In this document: positions 7,712-15,832 of the stretch, piece by piece
Position numbering within the stretch: the first letter of the stretch is position 1
Layout of the letters: every line of letters starts with the position of its first letter
NCBI GenBank assembly: GCA_946637545.1
Contig: CAMPBI010000005.1
Span: 1-32,314, forward strand
DNA: 32,314 nucleotides
From: an uncultured Clostridia bacterium
Lineage (GTDB): Bacteria; Bacillota; Clostridia; Oscillospirales; Acutalibacteraceae
Reading direction: 5' to 3'
Notes under the pieces: generated by a model
Seen by the model: only the letters and a program-made list of their open reading frames with translations
Told to the model about the DNA's origin: nothing
The model's database searches: none
Program-made: the position numbers and the translations under genes

Positions 7712-9190
7712 ATGACAGTAAACGAGTATTTAAAGCAAATTGACGAGGTTATCAAAAACGGAAAGTACAAAGACGACTGGGCGTCGCTTTCAAACCACAA
7801 AACACCTGAATGGTACTATCGCGATAAGTTCGGAATCTTTATCCACTGGGGCATTTACAGTGTGCCGGGATTTGGCAACGAGTGGTATTCGCGCAATATG
7901 TATAACAGCGACCACCGCGAATTCGAGCATCACCGCAAAACTTACGGCGACCAGAGTGTTTTTGGCTATAAGGATTTTATCCCTATGTTTACGGCTGAAA
8001 AGTTTGACCCGCAAAAATGGGTGGAGCTTTTCAAAGAAAGCGGTGCAAGATTCGTTATGCCCGTATGCGAGCATCACGACGGCTTTGCAATGTATGACAC
8101 CGAATTCAACAGGTGGAACAGTGTTGATATGGGACCGCACCGCGATGTCGCAGGCGAAATCAAAGCCGAGTGTGAAAAGCAGGGACTCACTTTCTGCGCG
8201 TCTACCCACAGAGCAGAGCATTATTTCTTTATGAACACGGGCAGAAACTGCGACAGCGACGTTAACGACGACGCCTACCGCGACTTTTACGGTCCCGCAG
8301 TTACCGAAGAGGCATACAACCGCGATAATATATTCAAAACAACAGAGGACACCTATGCTCCGGGCGCAAGCAAGGAGTGGCTCGAGGACTGGATGGTGCG
8401 TACCTGCGAGCTTATTGACAGGTATCAACCGCGCACGCTTTATTTTGACTGGTGGATTCACAACCACACCTTCAAGCCCTATCTCAAAAAAATTGCGGCT
8501 TATTATTATAACCGTGCAGACGAGTGGGGAGTTGAAACAACTATCATTTTCAAGCATGAGGCATTCCCGCCAACAGTTGCAACCTTTGATGTGGAGCGCG
8601 GCGCGCTTCAGGACATATCACCGCTTCCGTGGCAGTCTGACACCGCAATCGGCAAATGCTCGTGGGGCTACCGTTTTGACAACGAGTATAAGAGCTCGCG
8701 TCAGATTATCACCGACCTTATTGACATCGTCAGCAAAAACGGAATGATGCTGCTCAACGTCGGACCAAAGGGCGACGGCTCAATCACCGACGAGGAAACT
8801 GCAATCCTCAGGGAAATCGGCGCATGGCTTTCAAAGAACGGCGACGGAATTTACGGCACTACATTCTGGAAACAGTTTGGCGAGGGCAAGGTAAACAATG
8901 AGGGCGGATTCTTCAAGGACGGCGATGAAAAGCAGTACACCGCAAAGGATTTTCGCTTTACATATAAGGGCGGCAGCATTTACGCCTTCCAGATGCGCCC
9001 CGACGGCAAGGACGTCAGGATAAAGGCATTTGCAAAGCGCCCCGTTCACGATTTTATTGTTGAAAAAATCACCCTTCTTGAAACGGGCGAGGAGGTCGAA
9101 TTTGAACGCAAAGAGAATTATATGGTTATCAAAAAGACCGACGCTTTCAAGTCCGACAAACCCATCTGCTTCAAAATTAAATTAGCATAA
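7712..9190 (+). CDS. Alpha-L-fucosidase, glycoside hydrolase family 29
   Basis: A 492-residue GH29 enzyme that removes alpha-linked L-fucose from glycans with retention of configuration. The N-terminal TIM barrel begins with the family motif KFGIFIHWGIYSVPGFGNEW. ARFVMPVCEHHDGFAMYD follows, and RTLYFDWWIH carries the expected nucleophile Asp (D246). LLNVGPKGDGSITDEE closes the barrel, and about 90 residues after it form a beta-rich C-terminal domain. There is no signal peptide, so it should act in the cytosol on imported oligosaccharides. The ORF track starts at TTG 7667, but that lies inside the promoter; ATG 7712 has GGAGG at 7700-7704. A terminator follows directly, so it is probably monocistronic. 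Assignment is firm; linkage specificity is unknown. Confidence 0.93.
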   Translation: MTVNEYLKQIDEVIKNGKYKDDWASLSNHKTPEWYYRDKFGIFIHWGIYSVPGFGNEWYSRNMYNSDHREFEHHRKTYGDQSVFGYKDFIPMFTAEKFDPQKWVELFKESGARFVMPVCEHHDGFAMYDTEFNRWNSVDMGPHRDVAGEIKAECEKQGLTFCASTHRAEHYFFMNTGRNCDSDVNDDAYRDFYGPAVTEEAYNRDNIFKTTEDTYAPGASKEWLEDWMVRTCELIDRYQPRTLYFDWWIHNHTFKPYLKKIAAYYYNRADEWGVETTIIFKHEAFPPTVATFDVERGALQDISPLPWQSDTAIGKCSWGYRFDNEYKSSRQIITDLIDIVSKNGMMLLNVGPKGDGSITDEETAILREIGAWLSKNGDGIYGTTFWKQFGEGKVNNEGGFFKDGDEKQYTAKDFRFTYKGGSIYAFQMRPDGKDVRIKAFAKRPVHDFIVEKITLLETGEEVEFERKENYMVIKKTDAFKSDKPICFKIKLA

Positions 9191-9191
9191 T

Positions 9192-9219
9192 AAAAAGCAC
9201 TCCGCGGAGTGCTTTTTTT
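9192..9219. terminator. Bidirectional terminator between convergent genes
   Basis: Stem AGCACTC/GAGTGCT with a CGCG loop, flanked by an A run on the left and a T run on the right. It can end both the fucosidase transcript and the minus-strand PIG-L operon, whose last stop lies a few bases away. Confidence 0.9.
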
Positions 9220-9223
9220 ATGC

Positions 9224-9952
9224 TTATTCGTAAGTATGGTAGTAGAGCGCCTTCTCGGTGATGAGCTGATTCATTTCTCGCGGCACGCTGTGGAAACCTA
9301 CCGCGTAGCGCTTATTTTTCGGGTCCCACAGAAAGTACGACGCAACAGCCTTTTCAATTTGCTTTGCAATATCGTCGGGTGCATAGAAGATTGTCGGCTC
9401 TTCGCCGGGCTTGTGGTCAACCTCAACTGCTACATAAGGCTCTTCCATAAGCACAATGTGCTTGATTTTGCCCTCGTCCTTGAGTTCAACTGCGGCAAGA
9501 CCGAGCGTCCTGTGGTCCTTGTGGTGAGCCTCCGGAGCGTTAGGATAAATAGTGCAAACAGTAGCGTTCGGGTCGATGCTGTCAACAAAGCCCTTGATAA
9601 TTTCCTTTGCTCTGTCAATTGTGATGTTGCCGTCAACAATTCTTTCCTCGGGGAAATGAACGTTCTCACGCTTAACTCCGAGTGCCTCACAGCAGCCGAA
9701 AAGCTCCTGGTCGCGTGTTGCGGTAAAGTCCTCTTTGGTAAGGTCAAAAACATGCTGCTCGTGGCACTGGTCGCAGAATTCGCGATTGCCGAGACGCAGT
9801 CTTACATTTGAGCTGGCGCCGTCAGTAACGACGATAACGTGAACATCGTAGCCGTTTTTAACAGACGCTGCAATGTCGATTCCCATTGTCAGAAGCTCGT
9901 CGTCCTGGTGGGGTGCAAAGTAAAGTACGGTGTTGCTCGGTTTTTCTAACAT
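9224..9952 (-). CDS. PIG-L/LmbE-family N-deacetylase
   Basis: A 242-residue cytosolic zinc-dependent deacetylase of the PIG-L family, which removes N-acetyl groups from amino-sugar derivatives such as GlcNAc-inositol, diacetylchitobiose or thiol conjugates. Visible hallmarks are the zinc/catalytic motif PHQDDE (residues 14-19) after a hydrophobic strand, and the second metal motif AHHKDHR (His143-His147). It follows the Gfo/Idh/MocA gene by 12 bp, with AGGAG before its ATG, so the two form a minus-strand operon. A deacetylase paired with a sugar oxidoreductase suggests breakdown of an N-acetylated sugar or glycoconjugate (inference). The substrate is not determined. It converges on the fucosidase gene, which may serve the same diet-derived glycans. 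Confidence 0.87.
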   Translation of the reverse strand: MLEKPSNTVLYFAPHQDDELLTMGIDIAASVKNGYDVHVIVVTDGASSNVRLRLGNREFCDQCHEQHVFDLTKEDFTATRDQELFGCCEALGVKRENVHFPEERIVDGNITIDRAKEIIKGFVDSIDPNATVCTIYPNAPEAHHKDHRTLGLAAVELKDEGKIKHIVLMEEPYVAVEVDHKPGEEPTIFYAPDDIAKQIEKAVASYFLWDPKNKRYAVGFHSVPREMNQLITEKALYYHTYE

Positions 9953-9964
9953 ATCATTTCTCCT

Positions 9965-11275
9965 TTAAAGTTCAATTTTCTGTGGTGCTCCGCCGTTTTC
10001 GCGTGATTTGTCTGCACGGTAAACAGAAAGGTGACCTGCTACGCTGTCAAAAATTGATGTGCAGGCAAGACTCGGATTTTCTCCGCGTACAAACTTAACA
10101 AAGTCAGCTGCGAGTCTTTCGTCGCCGCCGCCGTGTCCGCCGTAAGCGCCAACCATATCGCCGTGTACGTTAAGGTCAACTTCCTCAACATCGCACTCCT
10201 CGTGATGAGCGTCGGGTGACGGGTTGATTTTAAGAACCGTGTACTTGCTCTCCTCAAAGTTGCCAAAGAGCTCGCCCTTTGTGCCGACAATGTGTATGTT
10301 TCTTCTCGGCTCTGCGGAACCGCCAACCATATTATGAGTTCCCGTTGCTCCGGACTCAAAGTTAACAAGCACGCTCTGGTGGTCAACAACGTCGTTGTCG
10401 CACTTGTAAATGCAGCGAGCATACGGATTGTCGGTTTTCATCAGCGCAATTTTGTCCTCAATTGTGGGATTGTCAATGCTCTCAAGAGCGTCCCAAACGT
10501 AAAACGACCAACGGTCAGGGTGGTCAATATAAAGTCTTTTTGTCGAAAAGTCGCAGGTGTCAACAAGCGGACAGTCCTTCATACAGATAGTGCCTGCGCC
10601 TTCGGGTGCGTTTTCAGGCTTGAACTGGAACTTGCTGCCGTAAGAACTGATTGAGCACGGTTTTGTTTCGCTCATCAGCCACATCATAATGTCAAGATCG
10701 TGGCAGCACTTTGCAAGCAGCATTGTGGTGTGGCACTTTTCTGAATTTGCCCACTTGCCGCGAACATAAGATGTAGAAAGATGATGGTACGAAACGTGCT
10801 CGGTAGTCTGGATGTTGATAATATCGCCAAGCTCACCCGATGCTACGCGCTCTTTGATAGAGTAGTAAAAAGGAGTGTAGCGAAGCACATGACAAATCAT
10901 AACCTTTGCGTTATTCTTTTTAGCGCAGTTAACAATCTGCCACATTTCGTCCTCATTAACTGCGAAGGGCTTTTCAAGCAGCATATCATAGCCGCAGTTT
11001 AAAAGCGGAATTGCAGTTTCAAGGTGCTGTTCATCCATAGTGCCGTTGATTACCGCGTCGGCAAGCCTGCCCTTTGATGCAAGCTCCTGCGCGCTTTCAA
11101 AGCACATATCCTCGCCAAAACCAAAATGCTCCATAGCTTTTTTGCGTCTTACGGGATTCGGGTCGGCAACACCGACAATCTTTAGCATTTCGGGGTTTGT
11201 GATTGCAAGCTCACTGTACACAAACGACCTGTGACCTGCACCGACAATAATCGCTGTAATAGGTTTCTGTTCCAT
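9965..11275 (-). CDS. Gfo/Idh/MocA-family NAD(P)-dependent oxidoreductase with a cysteine cluster
   Basis: A 436-residue oxidoreductase of the glucose-fructose oxidoreductase/inositol dehydrogenase family. An N-terminal Rossmann fold (AIIVGAGHRSF) leads to the characteristic LLEKPFAV motif near residue 100, followed by the alpha/beta substrate domain. CCHDLDIMMWLM matches the position of the usual catalytic His-Asp region. An uncommon cysteine-rich insert, CMKDCPLVDTC, lies mid-protein and could bind a metal or be structural. The C-terminal part has a Gly/His-rich stretch, GAYGGHGGGDER. It is first in a two-gene operon with PIG-L, preceded by a purine-rich AAGGAAAGAGG site and an extended -10 promoter. 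Relatives oxidise sugar hydroxyls or act as NAD-dependent glycosidases (GH109), so either reaction is possible. Confidence 0.85.
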   Translation of the reverse strand: MEQKPITAIIVGAGHRSFVYSELAITNPEMLKIVGVADPNPVRRKKAMEHFGFGEDMCFESAQELASKGRLADAVINGTMDEQHLETAIPLLNCGYDMLLEKPFAVNEDEMWQIVNCAKKNNAKVMICHVLRYTPFYYSIKERVASGELGDIINIQTTEHVSYHHLSTSYVRGKWANSEKCHTTMLLAKCCHDLDIMMWLMSETKPCSISSYGSKFQFKPENAPEGAGTICMKDCPLVDTCDFSTKRLYIDHPDRWSFYVWDALESIDNPTIEDKIALMKTDNPYARCIYKCDNDVVDHQSVLVNFESGATGTHNMVGGSAEPRRNIHIVGTKGELFGNFEESKYTVLKINPSPDAHHEECDVEEVDLNVHGDMVGAYGGHGGGDERLAADFVKFVRGENPSLACTSIFDSVAGHLSVYRADKSRENGGAPQKIEL

Positions 11276-11308
11276 ATCAGTTGACCTCTTTCCTTTGATA
11301 TTAAAATG

Positions 11309-11336
11309 ATTATAACATAAAGATTATTAAATGCAA
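11309..11336 (-). promoter_or_regulatory. Extended -10 sigma-A promoter for the Gfo/Idh-PIG-L operon
   Basis: Read on the minus strand: TTGCAT, a 16-bp spacer ending in TGT, then a perfect TATAAT. The TGn directly before the -10 is the extended -10 element. It lies about 35 bp from the start codon and is divergent from the ABC exporter promoter. Confidence 0.65.
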
Positions 11337-11368
11337 CACTTAATTTAAAAATATACAAATTAATTCTC

Positions 11369-11397
11369 TTGTCTTACAATTTTAGATGTGATATAAT
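11369..11397 (+). promoter_or_regulatory. Sigma-A promoter for the ABC exporter operon
   Basis: TTGTCT (11369-11374), a 17-bp spacer and a perfect TATAAT (11392-11397), with a leader of about 25 nt to the ATG that includes the strong AGGGGGGTGA ribosome-binding site. Confidence 0.75.
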
Positions 11398-11426
11398 AGC
11401 ATTTGTTTTTACAGGGGGGTGAGAAT

Positions 11427-13250
11427 ATGCCGCGATGGGTACCGCCGCACGAGGAAAAGGTGCCGGTTTTCAAAAATGTGATTTATGCAATGAAAATACT
11501 GCATAAATCCGACAAAACGGTTATGCCGTTTGCAATTCTTGCGCAGACAAGCACAGCCGTGTTCACGCTGTTTTTTCAGGGCGTTTTGTTCTTGAAGGTG
11601 CTGCTTTCAATTATCGAGGGCGAGGCGACTTTTGAGTATTTTCTCAAGATTTTGCTTTTGTTTTTTGCAGGCGGAATGATTTACGAGGTTATAATCATTA
11701 TTTGCGACTATATGCAGAACGTCGCGTGGAAAAAGGTGTATAAAGGGCTGAATAATCTTATCTTCAAAAAAGCAGCAGAGCTTGATGTCAGCTGCTACGA
11801 GGACCCGGCGTTTTATGACGCTTATATGCGTGCTACCGATATACTCACGCGCGGATATTTTATGGCGTTCGCAGTCGATTTGTCAAACCTGCTGGGCAAC
11901 CTTATTGCTCTTGTGCTCGTTGTCGGAATTGTAACCACTATCGACCCTGTGTATCTTCTTTTTCTCGCACCCGTTTCAATGGTGTTTATAGTTCAGTTTG
12001 TCAGAAGCAAGCTGCTTTACAAGCGTGACCTTGAAACCACTACAAATAACCGAATTAAGTCGTACACCGAGCGCACCGTGTTCCTCAAGGACTTTTCAAA
12101 GGATATGCGCACGTCAAACGTTTTTTCGGTTATCATCAGCCGCTATCGCAAGGCGGTAAGCGACAACATACGAATTATAAGACGCTACGGAATCAAACTG
12201 TTTATTTACAGTATGATAGGCTCGTTTTTCGGCGAGCTTGTGCCGATTGTAGGCACCTATTCATTTGCGTCATATCAGTTTATAAATAACAGCGGACTCG
12301 ACATTTCGGGCTTCTCTGTTGTGCTGTCGTCAATCAACTCTGTGCGACAGACGTCAATGACAATTGCCGAATCAATTGCCGAGCTGTCAAACGTGGCGCT
12401 CTATTTCAAAAACCTGCACGATTTCTTTGACTACGAAACACAGGTGAAGGACGGCGCACTGCAGGCGGGCGAATTTGAAAGCCTTGAGTTTAAGGACGTC
12501 TATTTCAAATATCCCACCGCAGAGAATTATTCGCTGTGCGGCGTTAATCTCAAAATCAATAAGGGCGACACCGCAGCAGTTGTCGGCGTTAACGGAGCCG
12601 GCAAAACAACTCTTGTAAAGCTTATGCTGCGCTTCTACGATGCTACCGAGGGCGAGATTCTTTACAACGGAATCAACGTCAGGGAGTATGACGCCGACTC
12701 GCTTCGCAGGCGTTTTGCAACGGTGTTCCAGGACTATAAAACCTTTGCGCTTTCCGTAAACGAAAACGTGCTGTGTCACGAGGGAACGGATGATGAAAAG
12801 CTGCTTGCCCAGCAGGCGCTTATACAAAGCGGCGTGTGGGACAAAATTCAGACTCTGCCGCAGGGTGCAGATACCGTTCTGACTCGCGAATTTGACGAAA
12901 AGGGCGCAGGTCTTTCGGGCGGCGAACAGCAAAAGACTGCCACGGCACGACTTTTTGCACGTGATTTTGACGTTGCAATTCTCGACGAGCCGTCGTCCGC
13001 GCTTGACCCGATTGCAGAGTACAAAATGTATGAAAATCTGATTAAGGCTACCGAAAACAAAACGGTTGTTTACATCTCTCACAGACTTTCGTCTGCCGTT
13101 TTGAGCGACAAAATTTTTGTTCTCGGAGCCGGCAAGGTTATTGAAACGGGAACGCACGCGGAGCTTATGAGCTCGGGCGGTGAGTACGCAAGGATGTTCA
13201 CTCTGCAGGCTTCGCGTTACACAGGCGAGGAGGTGAGCGACGTTGGCTGA
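11427..13250 (+). CDS. ABC exporter half-transporter A (membrane plus ATPase domains)
   Basis: A 607-residue fused half-transporter. The N-terminal ~330 residues form a type-I exporter membrane domain with several hydrophobic helices (for example about 35-60, 75-100, 160-185 and 260-290). The ATPase domain occupies about 345-600, with Walker A GVNGAGKTT, Q-loop VFQDYKTF, signature LSGGEQQK, Walker B/D-loop AILDEPSSALDP and switch His in YISHRLS, so all catalytic residues are present. ATG 11427 is chosen over the track start because it follows AGGGGGGTGA. It is first in a two-gene operon and overlaps the partner gene by 8 bp, indicating a heterodimer. No peptide precursor or modification enzyme lies beside it, so the exported substrate (lipid, peptide or drug) is unknown. 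Confidence 0.9.
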   Translation: MPRWVPPHEEKVPVFKNVIYAMKILHKSDKTVMPFAILAQTSTAVFTLFFQGVLFLKVLLSIIEGEATFEYFLKILLLFFAGGMIYEVIIIICDYMQNVAWKKVYKGLNNLIFKKAAELDVSCYEDPAFYDAYMRATDILTRGYFMAFAVDLSNLLGNLIALVLVVGIVTTIDPVYLLFLAPVSMVFIVQFVRSKLLYKRDLETTTNNRIKSYTERTVFLKDFSKDMRTSNVFSVIISRYRKAVSDNIRIIRRYGIKLFIYSMIGSFFGELVPIVGTYSFASYQFINNSGLDISGFSVVLSSINSVRQTSMTIAESIAELSNVALYFKNLHDFFDYETQVKDGALQAGEFESLEFKDVYFKYPTAENYSLCGVNLKINKGDTAAVVGVNGAGKTTLVKLMLRFYDATEGEILYNGINVREYDADSLRRRFATVFQDYKTFALSVNENVLCHEGTDDEKLLAQQALIQSGVWDKIQTLPQGADTVLTREFDEKGAGLSGGEQQKTATARLFARDFDVAILDEPSSALDPIAEYKMYENLIKATENKTVVYISHRLSSAVLSDKIFVLGAGKVIETGTHAELMSSGGEYARMFTLQASRYTGEEVSDVG

Positions 13251-15036
13251 TTTCAGAGCAGACAAACCCACCCACTCAACACTGTCAAATGTGTTCTACT
13301 TCCTTAAACTGATGTACAAAATTTCGCCGCTGCTTGTTATCGGCGAATGCTTCTGGGGCGTTATTATGCGCCTTCCTACGCGTATTATTTCGGTTCTGGG
13401 CGTAAAGTATGTTATTGACGTAATTGCAAGCGGCGACGACAAAATGAAAATAGTTTATGCCGTTATCGCAATTGCTGCGGTGCTCGCCGTGAGCGAAATC
13501 TTAAACGCTGTTTATCGCGAGTTTTTCTTCACCGCAGAGCTTGAAAAAATCAGTAAGGGGCTGTCCGAGCTGTTGTTTGAAAAGGCAAAGGGACTTGACC
13601 TGTCAAGTTATGACGACCCTGATTTTTATAACAACTTTATTCTTGTTATCAATTCATCAGGCACTCGCGTCACAATGGTGCTCGGACTCGTTCAGCGCTA
13701 TATCGGCGAGGTTGTTTCGCTGATTACAATCGGCTCAATCCTGTTTGCAATTGACCCCGTGTGCCTGCTGATTATACTTGTTGTTGTTGCGATTTTCACA
13801 CCCGTCAGCAACAAAATCGGCAAGCTCCAGGCGCAGCGCCAGATTGATAACAACCGCCTGCACCGCAGGGCAGACTATTTTGCCCGTGTGTTCTACCTGC
13901 AGGATTACTGCAAAGAAGTGCGAATGAACGACATCAAGCCGCTTCTTCTTGACCGTTATAACGACGCGGCTGACGATGTAATCAACAATCAGATTAAGTA
14001 TGTGCGCAAAATTGACCTTATTTACTTCTTCCAGGAAAGCGGCGTGCAGATTCTCGGTTTTATGTTCCTTTTGCCGCTATATCTCGGATACTGCGTGCTG
14101 AAAACTCACACGCTGTCAGCAGGTGATTTTGTTGCAACCTTTAACGGCGCGTTTCAGATTGCAAGCTCATTTTCCTTCCTTACAGTCGGCGTTGTCCGCC
14201 AGTTTTCCGAAAGCGCAAGGCTCATCGAAAAATACCGCGAATTCTTAAAGCGCAAAAACTATATTTACGACGGCGAAAAGACCGCCGACGTCGGAGAGCC
14301 GAAAACGGTTGAACTTAAAAATGTCAGCTTCACTTATCCCGGTAACGACGAGCCGACTCTCAAAAATATCAATATGACAATCCGCCCGAAAGAAAAAATA
14401 GCCCTCGTGGGCTATAACGGCGCCGGCAAAACCACACTGACAAATCTGCTCCTTCGACTTTACGATGTGACAGACGGTCAGATTCTGATTGACGGCGAGG
14501 ATATCCGCGACGTAACCGTGCAGTCGCATCGCGACAGATTTTCTGCCGTTTTTCAGGATTTTCAGGTGTTTGCAGCAACGCTTGGTGAAAATGTTGCTCT
14601 CGATGTTGATGTCAACAGAAAACGCGCCGAAAATGCACTGAAGCATAGCGGATTCAGCAAAAAAGTCAAAAACGGACTCGATTCATATCTCCTTCGCGAG
14701 TTTGACGACGACGGTGTTATGATGTCGGGCGGCGAAAGTCAGAAGGTTGCAATTTCGCGTGCGTTTTACAAAAAATGTCCGTATGTAATTCTCGATGAGC
14801 CGTCGGCAAACCTTGACCCTGTGGCAGAGTACAATCTCAATCAGTCTATGATTGAGGCGGCGCAGGATAAAACCGTTGTGTTTATCTCGCACCGACTGTC
14901 AACCACTGTCAGCGCCGACAGAATCTACGTTATGGAAAACGGCGAAATCATTGAGCAGGGCTCGCACGACGAGCTTATGGCACTCGGCGGAACATATGCG
15001 TATATGTTCAATCTGCAGGCTGAAAAGTACAAATAA
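13243..15036 (+). CDS. ABC exporter half-transporter B (membrane plus ATPase domains)
   Basis: A 597-residue partner of the preceding gene with the same layout: a membrane domain of about 320 residues, then an ATPase domain. Motifs are GYNGAGKTT (Walker A), VFQDFQVF (Q-loop), MSGGESQK (signature), VILDEPSANLDP (Walker B) and FISHRLS (switch). Both halves therefore look catalytically complete, unlike heterodimers with one degenerate site. The start codon is TTG: GAGGAGGTGA ends about 7 bases upstream, and the gene overlaps the end of half A by 8 bp, favouring stoichiometric coupled translation. A large hairpin follows the stop. Specificity cannot be inferred. Confidence 0.9.
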   Translation: MADFRADKPTHSTLSNVFYFLKLMYKISPLLVIGECFWGVIMRLPTRIISVLGVKYVIDVIASGDDKMKIVYAVIAIAAVLAVSEILNAVYREFFFTAELEKISKGLSELLFEKAKGLDLSSYDDPDFYNNFILVINSSGTRVTMVLGLVQRYIGEVVSLITIGSILFAIDPVCLLIILVVVAIFTPVSNKIGKLQAQRQIDNNRLHRRADYFARVFYLQDYCKEVRMNDIKPLLLDRYNDAADDVINNQIKYVRKIDLIYFFQESGVQILGFMFLLPLYLGYCVLKTHTLSAGDFVATFNGAFQIASSFSFLTVGVVRQFSESARLIEKYREFLKRKNYIYDGEKTADVGEPKTVELKNVSFTYPGNDEPTLKNINMTIRPKEKIALVGYNGAGKTTLTNLLLRLYDVTDGQILIDGEDIRDVTVQSHRDRFSAVFQDFQVFAATLGENVALDVDVNRKRAENALKHSGFSKKVKNGLDSYLLREFDDDGVMMSGGESQKVAISRAFYKKCPYVILDEPSANLDPVAEYNLNQSMIEAAQDKTVVFISHRLSTTVSADRIYVMENGEIIEQGSHDELMALGGTYAYMFNLQAEKYK

Positions 15037-15074
15037 AAAATTGCCGACGGATGCTTATGGCATCCGTCGGCAAC
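15035..15074. terminator. Hairpin after the ABC exporter operon
   Basis: A 14-bp perfect stem (15041-15054 with 15060-15073) and a TTATG loop begins just after the stop codon. The strong T tract appears on the minus strand; the plus side reads CATTAATATT. It should still slow polymerase or protect the transcript end, but is a poor canonical plus-strand terminator. Confidence 0.65.
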
Positions 15075-15117
15075 ATTAATATTATAGCACAAATATAGTT
15101 TAAATACAATACTTTTA

Positions 15118-15164
15118 TTACCTGCCATTTGAGGATATAATATAATCAGAGGATAATATATCCT
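15118..15164 (+). promoter_or_regulatory. Promoter region of hpf with an inverted repeat over the -10
   Basis: Overlapping TATAAT candidates lie at 15136-15141 and 15141-15146, with only weak -35 matches (TTACCT at 15118-15123 is 17 bp from the second). An inverted repeat AGGATATA (15132-15139) and TATATCCT (15157-15164) covers the -10 and the start site. The right arm also forms a tight AGGATA-ATA-TATCCT hairpin. This could be a regulator site or a 5-prime stem in the hpf mRNA. Confidence 0.4.
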
Positions 15165-15187
15165 ATTTTTACCAAGGAGGTAATACT

Positions 15188-15736
15188 ATGATTAACATTA
15201 CTGCAAGAGGATTTGAACTTAAACAGGGCGCAAAGGACGGAATTGAGTCCGAGCTCAAGCGTATTGAAAAAATGCTCCCTGAAAATGCAAGCTTTGATGT
15301 AACGCTCAAAAAAATCAAAGACTGCTATCAATGCGATATTACAGTAAAGCACGTCGGCTCGTTTATCAGAGGCGAGGCACAAGCGGAGCGTATTGAGCCT
15401 GTTATTGACGCCGCAGTCGACGACCTCAAGAGAAAGCTTCGCAAGCTCAAAACTTACTTTGTTGACAAAAAGAGAAAGGGCGGAATCGACGAAATTGCCG
15501 CGTCTATTGACGAGCTCAGCGAAGAGGTTTCGATGGACAATTTTGACGAGGCGTATTTTGAAAGCGTTGATGTTACACGAACAAAAACTATTACTCCTAA
15601 TATGATGACCGACGACGAGGCTATCGTTCAGATGGAAATGCTCGGCCACAGCTTTTTCGTGTTCCTTGGAATCGACGGCGAAACAAGAATTGTCTACAAA
15701 CGCAAAAACGGCTACGGTCTTTTGATTTGCGAATAA
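15188..15736 (+). CDS. hpf: Ribosome hibernation-promoting factor, long form
   Basis: A 182-residue long-form HPF (S30AE/YfiA family), which binds the decoding region of the 30S subunit in slow growth and drives 100S ribosome dimer formation through its C-terminal domain. The N-terminal ~95 residues are the ribosome-binding S30AE domain (MINITARGFELKQGAKDGIE). An acidic linker leads to the dimerisation domain beginning VTRTKTITPNMMTDDEAIVQ and ending RIVYKRKNGYGLLI, which is highly characteristic. Length is typical for Gram-positive long HPF. A strong AAGGAGG site precedes the ATG, and a terminator with a GAAA loop follows, so it is monocistronic. Stationary-phase control is expected from the family; an inverted repeat at its promoter may take part. 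Confidence 0.95.
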   Translation: MINITARGFELKQGAKDGIESELKRIEKMLPENASFDVTLKKIKDCYQCDITVKHVGSFIRGEAQAERIEPVIDAAVDDLKRKLRKLKTYFVDKKRKGGIDEIAASIDELSEEVSMDNFDEAYFESVDVTRTKTITPNMMTDDEAIVQMEMLGHSFFVFLGIDGETRIVYKRKNGYGLLICE

Positions 15737-15745
15737 TTAAACTTT

Positions 15746-15770
15746 AAGGTGGGGAAACCCACCTTTTTTT
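15746..15770 (+). terminator. Rho-independent terminator of hpf
   Basis: An 8-bp stem AAGGTGGG/CCCACCTT closed by a GAAA tetraloop and followed by a run of T bases. Confidence 0.93.
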
Positions 15771-15771
15771 A

Positions 15772-15800
15772 TTGCAAAATATGCGCTTGTGTATTATAAT
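15772..15800 (+). promoter_or_regulatory. Sigma-A promoter of the sortase-like operon
   Basis: TTGCAA (15772-15777), a 17-bp spacer and a perfect TATAAT (15795-15800), starting immediately after the hpf terminator and about 33 bp before the ATG at 15833. Confidence 0.7.
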
Positions 15801-15832
15801 AATAAACATTAATAAAAACACAGGAACAAGTT

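Noticed and set aside
7790-8557. Minus-strand ORF of 255 aa in the ORF track
   Set aside because: Shadow of the GH29 fucosidase catalytic domain, with no independent start site or domain evidence.
9209-9811. Plus-strand ORF of 200 aa
   Set aside because: Antisense shadow of the PIG-L gene and overlaps the terminator after the fucosidase.
12387-13271. Minus-strand ORF of 294 aa in the ORF track
   Set aside because: It lies entirely over the ABC exporter gene, whose Walker and signature motifs prove the plus frame; the minus product has no family motifs.
11427-15036. ABC exporter as part of a bacteriocin/RiPP cluster
   Set aside because: No short precursor-like ORF, modification enzyme or peptidase domain is present around it.
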